From positions 2,742,501 through 2,806,500 of the forward strand of contig OX463778.1 in assembly GCA_949825025.1 (NCBI GenBank): DNA of 64,000 bases. Reading direction: 5' to 3'. The stretch comes from Siphlonurus alternatus (taxonomy: Eukaryota > Arthropoda > Insecta > Ephemeroptera > Siphlonuridae). Position numbers and translations under genes: made by a program. The notes beneath the pieces are model-generated. The model did no database searches. It saw nothing but the letters and a program-made list of their open reading frames with translations, and had not been told where the DNA came from. Shown in pieces: positions 42,993-60,500 of the stretch (its first letter is position 1; each line of letters opens with the position of its first letter).

Positions 42993-44185
42993 TTTATTGC
43001 TATTGTTTATTACTTTAGATCGCTATAGATTTTTATGACAAAATAATTTTTAACTGAGTTTCTGATGATAACATATAGAAAGATCTTTAAAAAAAAAATA
43101 AAGTCAAATAATTGTTTTTATTTATGCATTTAAAAACAAATCAGAAAAACAATTAAATTTTATATTCATGTGAGAGAAATAATTACAAACAATAATTAAT
43201 TTATTAAGCTTAAATGTTTAAACTGTCCCACTAGCTACTTGACGTTTGATAAGTTTATTAAACGTTAATAATTTAGATACATTTACATAATTATTTGAGT
43301 TGACCTAGTTCCACTGAATATTCAAGTATGAATTAAAAACTTTCATTTGTAAAAAAAAAAAATCTTATCAAGTGATTTGAACTCGCAAAAAATCGTAATA
43401 ACAATGTGTGGAAACTGCTGGAAGTGCTTTGTTGAAACTTTCAATTTAATTTTTGAGGCATGCTTACATGTTTTTAAAATTTAAATTAATTACTTCATAA
43501 TTATGTACAGAGAGCACTTAATTTTTTATTAATAATTTTCAATTTAATTGAGGCTCACATGCATGTTAATTACATTAAAATAATTAAAAGTACGTAGAAC
43601 AATTAATTTATTAAACCTTGAAGTCTTAAAATATAGAACGGTCGTTTGTACTTAAAGATTTCTTAATATGTATTGTAATAAAAAACTGAAATATCAATAT
43701 TAAACTTGAGTGGTTTATTTTCTTTACTGTAATTACAGAGTTCATTAAAAAAATATAGTTTTTTTTTTTTAAATAAAAATCAAGATTAAAATATCAGTCT
43801 TCCCACAAAAGAATGCATTTATTAAGGTAACAAAGTTGTCAAGATACTTTTTTTTTTAAATCACACGTAAAGAAACCTAAATTTTATTTTAATTTCTAAT
43901 TTCATGCATACATTGACTTACAATTAGAAAAATATAATATAGTTCTAAACTCTTGCAATTTAATTGTATCTTCAACAATTTTATTAATTCATTCTACATG
44001 GAGTTTTACAAAATAAATAATAGTATGTATTTTAATACAAAAAATTCGCTCGGTAAATATATTTGATATAGCTCTTACTATTTACATTCCAAGCTGGCTG
44101 CTAATTTGTAATTTCTTGTATTCAGATCACATTAAAATGTTTAATTTACATTATTTTTATTTATAAAGTAAACATTCCCCGCCTT

Positions 44186-44338
44186 TTTTTCTTCTTCGAT
44201 CTTGTTTTCTCAGATAACAATCAACTATTTAATTAAAGTGATTTTCTTCTTGGATCTTGCTTTCTCAGATAACAATCAACCATTTAATTAAAGTGATTTT
44301 CTTCTTGGATCTTGCTTTCTCAGATTAACATAAAACAT

Positions 44339-44350
<12 letters not shown>
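44186..44350. repeat. 55-bp tandem repeat abutting the HSD-3 stop
   Basis: TTTTCTTCTTGGATCTTG units start at about 44188, 44243 and 44298. The motif CATTTAA...GTGATTTT at each unit end also forms the HSD-3 stop codon and last codons. Confidence 0.8.
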
Positions 44351-48921
<4,571 letters not shown>

Positions 48922-49772
48922 CTCGCAGCAACGCTCAAATCGAACTGATAGCTTGAGCGGAGAGATCTGCTGACGACGCTGATTTAGAGAGCAGGTGAAA
49001 CCAGATTTTGCCGAAAGCTTGGTAACACAATAATGTTTCTTCGGACGCATTATTAAAAAAGCACTAAAATGCGGCAATGACTGCATTTTAAAGCGAAGTG
49101 GAGCTGCGGCAACCTTGCCTGCAAATCACTGCCAGTCAATGACGAGAATTTACGAGAAACGAATATTTGGATTTGTAAAGGAAAAAATAACTTAAAAACG
49201 GTGATGAGGTCGTAATTATATAATAAAATATATAGTAATCTGTTATTTAAGTGGAATAAAAAAAAATTAGTGTAATATTATATTTATTCAAATTTGAATA
49301 TATACACAATAATGATAAAAATTTATCAGAATGGGAAACCTGTTGGGTTTTTTAACTAAATTCTTGGGTTATCTCTGGTAGCAGGCTGCATATGGTACAG
49401 ATGAGTAATTTTTCAGGATATTATATATTTTGTAAGTCCACAGTAAAAATAAATTGAGACTGCATGCTAAAAGTGTCATCATTGCATGTACCGCCTTTTA
49501 ATTTCCTTAAATTTTCGTGTAACTATATTTACATGAAAATAAATTATGTATATAACCAGATATAACGCCTCAGTATTTTGTAGCACGATTTTCAGGGTTT
49601 AAAAATATATTAGAAAAAAAATTGGAAATAGATCAAGTGAGATCCTCTGTATCCAGAGGAGACAATTAATCCACTTAAGTTGATGGCTATGAAAGCTAGG
49701 TTGAACGTGACACAATACACACGTATATATTATGTTTTATATATAATATATATTATATATATATATATATAT

Positions 49773-50051
49773 CAGAGGGAGTGGACCCGGTCGTCTTTTT
49801 GAGCGGATCCGGGTACCCGGATCCGATTTTTTTTATAGCGGTTCCAAAATTTTGGATCTAGATCCCCTTGATAAAAAAGGGGATCTGAGATCCGGAACCG
49901 GATCCCCTTTAAAAAAAAGGGGATCTGAAAAACGGATCCAGATCCCCTCTTGAAAAAAGCGGGTCCGTTAGATCCGGAGCCGGATCCCCTCGTCTAAAAA
50001 GGGGATCTGAAGCGGATCCGGGATCCGGATCCGGGTCTGGGTCCACTCCCT
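49773..50051. mobile_element. GGATCC-rich TIR element, hAT-like ends
   Basis: CAGAGGGAGTGGACCC at the left and GGGTCCACTCCCTG at the right, flanked by AT dinucleotide runs. The interior is a chain of GGATCCGG / GGGGATCTGA motifs in both orientations. Far more GC-rich than its surroundings. Confidence 0.75.
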
Positions 50052-50420
50052 GATATATATATAATTTTATATTCAAACTCTTGATATTTTTTACTATTGA
50101 TATTTATAACTGATAACAAAAAAAATAAAACTTGATTTATAAGAAATTTTTAAAAAAATAAGAAAGTTGATGTATTTATAACAGTTAATTTGTATTTGTG
50201 CCAATAATATCAGTAAAATTAATGCAGTTAATTGTACGTAGCATTGCAAAAGTTTTTTTTTCCTCTCGAATTCTTCATAATTTGTGAAATAAATAGGGGG
50301 GGGAAATGAGTTCTCCCGACCATTAAATTAATTGTGAAGTTCAAGGGCATTTTTTTTTTAATTTTTAATTTTATAGCAACCCTTAATGAAGTGTATAATC
50401 AAGGTTTTGTTGTGAAGATA

Positions 50421-50655
50421 GGTCAAACCAGGGCTATTACTCTATTGAACCGGGTATAGTCACTCCCTTCCGGCTTATGGAGGTCCAATTCTGAATTCTG
50501 ATTGGCTTAGAAATAACCCGTTTTGCTGAAACGCCTTCCTATTGGTTAAAAAGGGGTTATTTTCTTGTTGTTTACAAATTTCAACAATCCAATTTTTTTG
50601 TAACGGCCGTGAGTGACTTTACCCGGTTCAATAGAGTAATAGCCCTGGGTCAAAC
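50421..50655. mobile_element. hAT-like MITE with perfect 8-bp target duplication
   Basis: GGTCAAAC at 50421-50428 and 50648-50655 flanks an element with ends CAGGGCTATTACTC / GAGTAATAGCCCTG (219 bp). CAGGG-type ends and an 8-bp duplication are hAT hallmarks. No transposase inside. Confidence 0.9.
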
Positions 50656-51550
50656 TTGAGTGTAATATTAATTAAGGCTGTTAATTTTATTCATACTATA
50701 GATTGTTTTGCAGTGTGACAATTAGTGTTTAATGCACCAGACTGTAAAATAATAAAAATATATGGTTTCTCTAGCAAAGACTTTAATGTGATTTATTTCT
50801 GTATTAAAAAGTATACATCGAACAATAATTATGAATAAAATATGTAATAAACTATTCTTTAATAATATAATGTAATTTTGATAAAAATAATTACTACTTT
50901 TGATAAGATACTGGCTGTACTATTAACTATTAGGTATTTTTCATAACATAAAATTAAGTCAATTTAATTGTCACAAAAAAACAATTCAAAAAAAAAAAAA
51001 ATGGTGCAACAATTTTCAAATTTGAATATTTAATATAAAATCTTTTTTTATTTTAATGCATTACTTATAGGGTTTGCATATATTCAAACCTGCATATATT
51101 GGTTTGTATTCATTATCTTGTGGAAAGTAAAAAAAAAAAAAAAAAAAAAAAATCATAATCACATGCAGGCCTGGATCAACTTCATTTTTATGAACTGCGA
51201 GGATAAATAAATTTGTATAGCTTAATTTCATGTAGCTGGAGTAGCAATTCTACACTTCTTAGCTTTCCAAAAATTAGATAAAAAAAAAACTCAAATTAGG
51301 TATTTTATAGAAATAGATAAGATGGCTTACATCATAACATGGGCATAAGAAAAGAAAGAGATAGAAATAAAAGAAATTTATTTAGATGTTGCATAATTAT
51401 ATAAGAAATAAAAAAAATATCAAACATTATAATTATTCAGTTACAATGTTACAATACATTATAAATAAAATTTACATAATCTTAACAATAAGTTCAGACA
51501 TGGAAGAAGTACAGTAAACAATTGAGTGCTTGAAATTACATTTATTCTTA

Positions 51551-54500
51551 CTAGACCCTCTCTTCCATTGGCTCGTCTCCGTTGACCCACTCTGTCAGCT
51601 TGGCAGCAGTGATGGCAGACATGCCGCGGCACATCAGTTCGATGGGTATTACTGGCCTAGGTAATGCTGCAATAGACAATTAATATTGACAATTAGGAAC
51701 AAACTGAAGTCTTGTAAATAAGCGTAGGGAGATTAGGTACCAAATGGAGTATTGACCTCAATTTTTTTTATTGCAGAAATGGATAGAGGGTGCAAAGTTA
51801 TGTTATCCTGATTTTTTTCAGATTTTTTAGAGCCCGGGAACTATGTTTAAAAAATTATTGAAAGTTCTTTTTGTGATGTCACGAGACGCCGCTCTTTAAG
51901 AAAAAGATAGGACTTGACGCCGCGTGACGTCACAAATAGGACTTTCAATAATTTTTTAAAAATACTTCCCGGGCTCTAAAAAATCTGAAAAAAAATCAGG
52001 GTAGCATAACTTTTCACCCTCTATCCATTTCTGCAATAAAAAAAATTGAGGACAATACTCCATTGGTCACATTATAATGGAAAATACATGAGCGCTGAGT
52101 TTACTTTTCTCCCACTACCTCCCTTTCTTTTTACAATAAGCATAGAATACCTTTTTTCCTGGCTACTGTATACATAATAATCTTCACAATTCCTGCAGCA
52201 AGAGAATAACTAGCTTGATATTGCTAATCAAGAGACATGAATTTTCTAGCTGAGTGACCTAATTTTGGTCCATTTGCTCACCTGCAAAAGTTGGAGGTGC
52301 AGGAATGTCGTAGAAGGAGAAGTAACTGGTGAGGAGCAGCAACAGACGGTCGTTGGTGCATGTCACTGGCTTGCCCGTGCAGTACTCCATCAGAGAGGGA
52401 GCTGACAGCTCTGCACACAACGTCACATTAAAACGTGCCTTGGAGAACGGGGAACCAAAAGTTGCTGCCCATTAAATTTTAATTAACAACAATGAATGTA
52501 GTAATGGTTGCATTTCTAAAAAATGTAAAATAAACAACAAATTTAATTATACAAAACTATTTCATAAACCTTTTTCTTTAATCAAAATGACAGTTTATGA
52601 AGCTTGTGATAACTTGTTAGAAATACAACTCGCCTTGTTTTGCTTATTAATTAATTCTGCTGCCGTAATATCATATTTAAACAATAACATACCAATTTCG
52701 TGGACGTCAAGGGCCGCCCTCATGCTGGTAAATATCGAGGTTGCCAGTTCCTGGGAGACGAGGGGCACGAAGGTGGCACTGTGTGTGTTGAACAGGGGGG
52801 CGAGACCGTTCAGCAGTTTCACCTGCCACACGGCCTGGGGGTCTGGCCGGCCAGCCTGCACTTTCTGTACACCCTGAGGACATCACAATGTAAACATAAC
52901 TGAGTTCATGACCAAGGTTGCTTGATGAAATAAAACACGGAGAAAAAAAAATACAAAAAATTGAATGCTCTCTCATTTAATGAAAATGCAGTATAAGTAT
53001 TATAACCATAATATAATTTTTTTCTTTGGTAATAACTTATTTTGAAACTGAAACTTTTTATATAAGTATTCAAACTCATCGCAGAAAAATGTATGAGGCT
53101 TAGCAAAAGTATGCACAGTACTCAGAAAACTTTAGAAATTTATTCTTAATTTGCATTTCTTTAGTTCCAAAATAGAAAAAGAAAAGAACAAAGACTGACA
53201 TTTCTGATGATCAGGGTACGATAAGATTTATGGCTCTCACAGTAAGCGTTAGTAAGACACAAGTACCTGCAGGTAAGCCATCACAATGGGCAGTACGTCA
53301 GGCTTGTCGTGGACGCAGCACTCGTAGGTGATAACTCTCAACTGCTCCTTGCGAGTCTTCTCTCCCTCGCCCTCGCCTGGGGCTGAGGTGAGGAACAGGT
53401 GAGCAAAGTCCACCAGGGGGTCACGTTCCGAGAACGCCAGGATGGACTTGAGCTGTAACAACCTTCAAGTTAACACGAAACTCTTAAGGGGAAGGTAACA
53501 CGTATCAGCTGATCAAAGAAGTCCTATTTGGAAAAAAAAAAAAAAAAAAAAAAACTCGAATAACTGTTTTGAAATTTTTTATGTGGTTTTTAGGTATTAA
53601 AATCTGTCTCTCATAAAATTTTTAAGATATTAAATTTATTAATTTGCTAACATGTTACATGTTAATCAAATGGGACTACGTCAATCAGCTGATCCGTGTT
53701 ACCTTACCCTTAAACTGTTTTTTTATGTCAAGACACACAACAGTATGTTAGTTTATCTGAGTTGGTCAATGTTCAAATTACTGAAATTATGTTATGTTTG
53801 TATTTTATTCTTTATTATCAACATCACATAACTTTAACAAACATAAATTTTTGTAAGATCAAGCTAAATATTAATTCTAATCATAAATATAACCAAAAAA
53901 AGATTTTAGATGAGACTTTTAGTGATAAAATGTGGCAGTGAAAAAGTCCATCAAAATTTCTTCCAGCTATTTAACTTAAATTCTTTTATTGATATTTATT
54001 AAACCACAAAATAAATGACACATTTGTGTTACCTTTGCTGACCAGCAGATGGCAGTCTCACTGGTGAGGGACTGGGTGAACATGGTGCGGAAGCCGAGGG
54101 GGTCCTGGGTGTAGGACAGGCAGCCGGCCTTCTTCTTCACCGGCAGGTACAGTGAGCCCTGCAGCAGTCGCCTACACAGGGCAGTTAACATCTTGAGGAT
54201 CGAGGACAAATGTAATGTGCTGATGTTGGTAAACAAAAAGGAAGGAAGAAGGGAAGACTTTTCTTTTATAAAGGCTTATAAAAGAAAATGCCAAAATATT
54301 TAAAATTTGTATTTTCTCCCTTCTTTAATGAAGTGAACAGTTACTAGTGTACACATAATTTAAGTAAATGGCCAACTTACGTGAGCTGCTCCCAGTTCTG
54401 ACCTCGCTCAAACACGATTGGCCAGTAGCGGTCATCTTCAACATGGACCTATGACAATATAACAATAGATAATGCTGAATAATATACAGATACTACTAGT

Positions 54501-57500
54501 TATTTAGATACTACTAGTTATTTTCATAATCGTCGCCTCAGAATGCAAATCACGTAACTACAAAAAAAATTGATGCAACTTAAAACCTTATCTCACTAGA
54601 ACATAAGGGTCAAATTTCCATAAATTTTTTTTGTAGTTACGTGATTTGCATTCTGAGGCGATGATATTGAAATATTGGAATGATTCAAACCCCTCCTGTC
54701 CACCTTGTTCTTGGTGAGTTTATGAAGTTAACATTTATTACAAATAAGAAAAAAAAAAAAAAAAAACAATTTCTTGACTTACATTACATGGTTCTGGTAT
54801 ATACCTAATATTTATAAAAAAAAAACAGTTGTATTTTCTTCCACATTGTCAGTGTAATCTTGACAAGAATTTTTTTTTTTTTTTTTTCGTAAGTTTTAGA
54901 GAGTAGCCCTTACACTTGGTACTTGCTTTCTAAAGTACTTACTCCATGCTACAATTTTTTAAGGGCATTGGATGTAGCACCGGTAGTTGGCAACACTGAC
55001 GTATCTTCACTATGTTAATTTTTGATCATTGCTCCTCGGAGTAATTTTTATGCTAGAGCTAAGCTGATTGCTGTAGTATCAAGATAATTAGTAGCCAAGT
55101 CCACAATTCGGCTAAATAACGCCTGATTTAAAGAAAAGTATTTTTTTTATATTTTAGAAAAATGCATGTAAATTTAAAAAATTACTAAAAAATACTTTTC
55201 TTTAAATCAGGCTTTATTTAGCCAAATTGTGCCCTTGGGCCACTAATTATCTTGATACTACAGCAATCAACTTAGCTCTAGCATAAAAATTACTCCGAGG
55301 AGCAATGATCAAAAATTAACATAGTGAAGATACGTCAGTGTTGCCAACTACCGGTGCTACACCCAATGCCCTTAAACCTCAAACATATTTCTAGTTACTA
55401 GTCTGATAGTGCAAATTATGTACCTCTTTGACGAGGTGAAGCTCTGGCAGCAGACAGGGTGCTCGTAGCTTCACCTGCTGGTCACGGTACCAGGGTGTGT
55501 CCAGGTACACCACCCTGAGATTGGCGTAGTCGTACGCCTGTGAGTCCACACACCGAGGCAGCAGCAGTCGAGGCTCAGCAGCAAGCACGTACAGGTGGCG
55601 GAACGCTTGCAGATGGTACCTGACGTTTGATAAACGGTGAGGTTTTGTTATTATAACATACTTTTTTGTGTTTATTTTTTATACAACAATAAAAAAAAAT
55701 TGTCTATATTTTGTACAAAAAGACAGGTTGTGCAATAAAATTACGTCTTATAAAATTAAAGAGAGGCAAGGAGCAGAATTTTTTTAATATGAAAAAGAGT
55801 AATGTCAAAAATTGTATTTGCTCAACAGAATACAAGTATATATGAACAATGAGAACATTGGTTGGTTATTCAGTCCAATAAAAATTTGAATTTGAAAATT
55901 TCAAATACAATAGTCATGATCTAATGATGTTTAACTGCTCATGGTTTTGAAAGAAAAAATATATTTCACTCTAACTTTAGATAGAAAGAGTGAGAGAGAG
56001 ATGAAAATAGTTAAAATGTGATTCATTTGTCAATTTCGAAAGTTGACTTGAGCCCACCTGTTGTCGTTTGAGTGTGTGGGGAACTTTGGGAAGCACGCAC
56101 AGAGCAAGGCGGCCACTGCCGGAGCGGAGGTGCCGAGGGTGTAGCGGCCTCCCCCGAGGAAGAGCAGCCCCAGCGCCATGTGTGTGGCCACGTGAGAGCC
56201 GTAAGTCACCACGGCATGGGACGGTCCAACTCTCGAGCGCAGCAGACGACACAGACGCAGCACTTCCAGCTCACCAGTTCCAGCCATCACCTGAGAGTTA
56301 CGGAATTAGAGATTTCAATGGCAGGAAGTTAACAGGAATTATTCTTACTATGCTAACATACCAATGAACTTGTAGATTTATTTTTTTTTTATTTGAAACA
56401 ACTGGTTGTACAGACATTATGGTTCATGTCCATAGTATTAGGATTAACAGTTTTAGCAGGATTATTTATAATAATATTTTATTAACTACTATATTATCTG
56501 ATAATTTGGAATAAAAAAAGTCTAATAGCATGAAATCAAATATACTAGTAACTCTAGTTGTTCTATCAATGGTTTTGTTTGTAAGACTGTGGCAGAATGG
56601 AATAAGTTGCCAGTATATATTTAACTTTGTACTAACAAAGAGTTCTGTTATGGTTTCAAAAGAACATTTTCAAAAGAAATACATGGTAAAATATTAATTA
56701 TATAAATGATTTTTAGCATGATTATAGCTAAAAAAAATAAGCATAAAATAATGTAAATATAGTTCAAGGATACACTGCTACATTTTTTTGTGATATAGTG
56801 TCGCTAGATGCTTTGTTGGTTAACCCCACCCCTATTTTTTTTTATTGTTTTTGATGAAATAAATCAAATGTCTCCAGAGACTCACCATGGCAAGGGAGAG
56901 GACAATCACGTTGGTGCACGCCTCCACGGTAGACTTGCCAGCCAGCTCGGCTACAGACTTGCCCAGCAGTGAGGTGAACTGGTGGGCGTAGTGCAGCAGA
57001 GTCTCAAACGCCTCGTTGTTGGCCGAGCCAGCGAAACGAAGCCCCAGAGCCATGCAGGCCCCCGCCAGAATGTTGCAGTACGCCTGACTGAGGGAGATAG
57101 AACGTTATTTTATTTTTAAACAGATTTTCCAAATCTACTTCTTTATCATTTACTGCTTACTGATTTTAGTGTTTATAAGTATGAGTAGAAGTTGTGTCAT
57201 AAATATTGGACATAATAAAAATTTCATTTTGACTTTTAAAGTTTTACATCTCAATTAAGTTTACACATATTTGATTCAGTATAATTAAGGCTAGAGTGAC
57301 TTACTTCATGGTCTCCAGATCCACCGATGGGTCCGTGCCTGGCTGAGGTTTGGCGAGAGCGTAAGGACGGATGGAGGCGGGCACGTTGCTCTCCACCCAC
57401 TCCTTGCTTGGCAGGATAGAGTCCCAGAGAATGAGGCCGCGAGACAGGACGCGCAGTAGCAGGAAGTCAGGACGCACAAAGTCCAGCAGGTACTGCGTGT

Positions 57501-60500
57501 TGGGAGCCTGCATCCAGCCAGCGACCGCCCTGGGGGATTATAAAATTAGACCCTGTCCTGTTGTTGTTGAGGTAATACCAGCCAAGCAGAATGTGTCTTT
57601 TTACCACATGTTCAGCTTACATTGATACGGTACCAGAACTGAATTTTTGAAAATAATTTAGTTTTCAGTGATTTTTCAAGCAAAAGTTCATTTTAATCTT
57701 ATTAAAAGAAAAGGATAGGAATAACCAGCAAGGCCTTACCGATCGAAAGAGTCACAGCAGGTGGAAATTCTTGCGGTCACAGAGGTTCACTCGAAAATTT
57801 TTACATTTTTGAAACGTTTCGCATCGTGGAGATGCTTCTTCAGTCACAAGAAGAAGTAGAATGATTTGACTGTCGGCTTGCTGGCTGGTATGTGAGGGGA
57901 GGGAGAGGAGACAGGAGAGGGGAGGTGTGGAATGAATTGGTATGATATTTACAAGGGAGTGAAGGAGAATGATATTTACAAGGGAGGGAAATTTGAATTG
58001 AGTTATCTGAGGTTTAGCCCAGGCTTCTCCTGGGCTAAACCTGGATTTATTTCAGTACATTTTGATAAGCTAATTCCCACTGACGCAAAGTTGGATAATT
58101 GACGAATCCTGATAATGTTTTAATTGTTTAATTAAGGTTTATTTTCCTTAATTTGAAAAGTTCATTTTAATAAAAATAAAAAAAAATAAAAAAAAAAATA
58201 AAATAAAAAAAAAACTTATATTTTTCAAAATAAAACATTTAGAATAGAATGAAACAAGAAATATTGAAAAATTCAAGTTTTAGAAAACTTTAAGGACAGT
58301 ACAGCCAAGACGTGGGGCTTCATGATTTTTGAAACAGGTCAATTAACTTACTCGTTGCCGGTACGGAAGTAAAGCATGCCGAGGGCCAAGGTCGCCCCGG
58401 GGCAAGTTACGTGGACGTTGACGGCATCTCCCTCTCGAATCTGGTAGCTTGGTGTACGGTACTTGTCCTTCTGGGAGCCTAAAACGTGAGTCAGTGTTTA
58501 GTCAATACCACTCTAAGAAGATGATGATACATATACAATAGAAATAAATGTAGACTTATTTGATTTGCACATGCTTATTTCTAATGCAAAATGTTATTAA
58601 ACTGCCTTATTTCACCATGATAACTACGGTATACTATAGTCCCAATAACTTACTATACTGTTTACATGGTGTATCAAACTGATTTCTATAAAAGAAAATT
58701 GAGAACTTAAAACTTAAAGAACTTATTGTGTAATTTTAAAAATAAATGTAAAAAGACGAAGGTTTCTAAGCTTGTTTAAGGAGGTTCCTACCTGCAAGCT
58801 GCCTGGCATGTCCGCCCACCATGTAGTGGTGCAGGGTGTCCGGAATGGCGAGGTCCCTCAGGTCTGCCATCTGTGCCGAGCCCTGTCCGAGCACGACGAG
58901 ACCCAGAGCGAGGCCGGCAGCGAGGGAGTACGACTCTCGGTCCACACAGTTCTCCATCTCAGGACCAGGGGGGCGACCTGGGACACAATTATTGTGGCAT
59001 TTACAAGGATGGTCACATTTTATAATCAATTAAAAACTGTGATGTTTTTACCTGAATCTGTTACTTGTAAACTTTGCTATTTAATTACAAACAGTTATGA
59101 GACATATTATCGGTAGCATCTAATTTGCCAAAGTCAGCTTCGAAAAAAGTTTCTAAATTGCTGATGTACAGCTGGTTCCCTATGGAGGGGGGAGGGGTGA
59201 TAAGGTTACAGATAATACACACAATTTTGTTTTTTGAGATTTATTTTTTTTCTTTTTTTATTAATTAATTAATATTTGTTATTATTTTTTTCTAAAATCC
59301 TGCTTGAGATTTTTAAAAGGAGCATAAATAATTATAATACATTCACGTTATTCATACATTATAACAGGAGCTAAATTAGATTGTCCCTTTAATAAGAAAT
59401 CCACCTTGCTGCTGGTCTACTGACCTATCTCCGAGAGCAGCACCTCGGTGATGTGTCTATGTGCAGAGCCCTGGTAGAGCAGGCCGAGACCAAGCAGGGC
59501 TGCCACCTGCACGTTCTGTGCAATGTTGAGCTCCAAGGAGGTGGGCGGCAGCATGGCCTCAATGTGCAGACAGATGGTGCGTATTGTCTGTGAGGTCTCC
59601 TGGTCACTGCTGCCTGAATCAAAAAAATCATCACCACGTCAGTATTTTTCTGTTCATACGTGGTCTCAGTTGCAAGAACATAGAGAAGAGAAGTTTGGAG
59701 CTAGCAAGCTGAACTGTCCTAACTTGTTTCTACAGCAGAATGAGTTAGATAAAAGCTCTTACCTCTTTTGCTGGCAGCAATGCCCAACAGGAGGCCGACA
59801 CTGGTCATCTCGTGGCACTTCTGAAGGTACTCGTAGATCTTAAAGTTGTTGAGGGACGACAGGTGGCCGTTCAAACCGAGGGCCATCAGGAAGCCGGCGT
59901 GCTCAGTCTGGGAGTCCACGCTGCCCTGGAGGTCAAGCAGATCGGTCATCAGGTAACAAGATAGATAGGTTGGTGAGCTGACGGTGTAAAGATATTGTTT
60001 TCAAACAAATGAATTCCTACTGTATTTTAATAATAATTTCATAAATAAATTATGTAATACTAATAATAATAATTAATTAATAATAATTCAAAATTTTCTT
60101 TACATTATTTTATGCTAATCAAGTAATGCAACTAATTTACAACAACATGATGTCAGAAATTATAATTTCCAACTGAGTAAAAGTCATGGCATAAAGATAC
60201 TGCAGTTTTAGTTGAGTCTTTTATTATTTTTATTAACAATGTGTATTGTAGTCACCACAGCTGGGAAAAAAATATCCTAATTCCATTGGTAAGCTGGAAA
60301 AAAAATATCCTAACTCCGTTGGAAAGCGAAAAGGAGTTTGTATATTTTTTTTTAGTTACCATAAAGAATTTAAATTGAATCATCAAAAACAAAAATTCTA
60401 ATTTTCCATTACAGTAATGTTTGTGGTACCTTCTGCTTGTTATAAGCAATCCAGGTGGAGTCGATCCCGGGAGCTGCCGGGCACACTCGAAGTCCCGCGG

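Larger units (their letters stand above)
41104..44338. other. HSD-2 upstream / HSD-3 downstream intergenic region
   Basis: AT-rich region with two palindromes (41559-41867, 42880-42992) and the 55-bp repeat at 44186-44350. TTTATT at 44156-44161 gives AATAAA on the minus strand, about 180 nt past the HSD-3 stop. No further gene recognised. Confidence 0.5.
48922..51550. other. HSD-3 upstream / ANAPC1 downstream intergenic region
   Basis: Holds the GGATCC-rich element (49773-50051) and the hAT-like MITE (50429-50647). AATAAA on the minus strand occurs at 51541-51546, five bases past the ANAPC1 stop, and at 51379-51384. Nothing else recognised. Confidence 0.5.
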
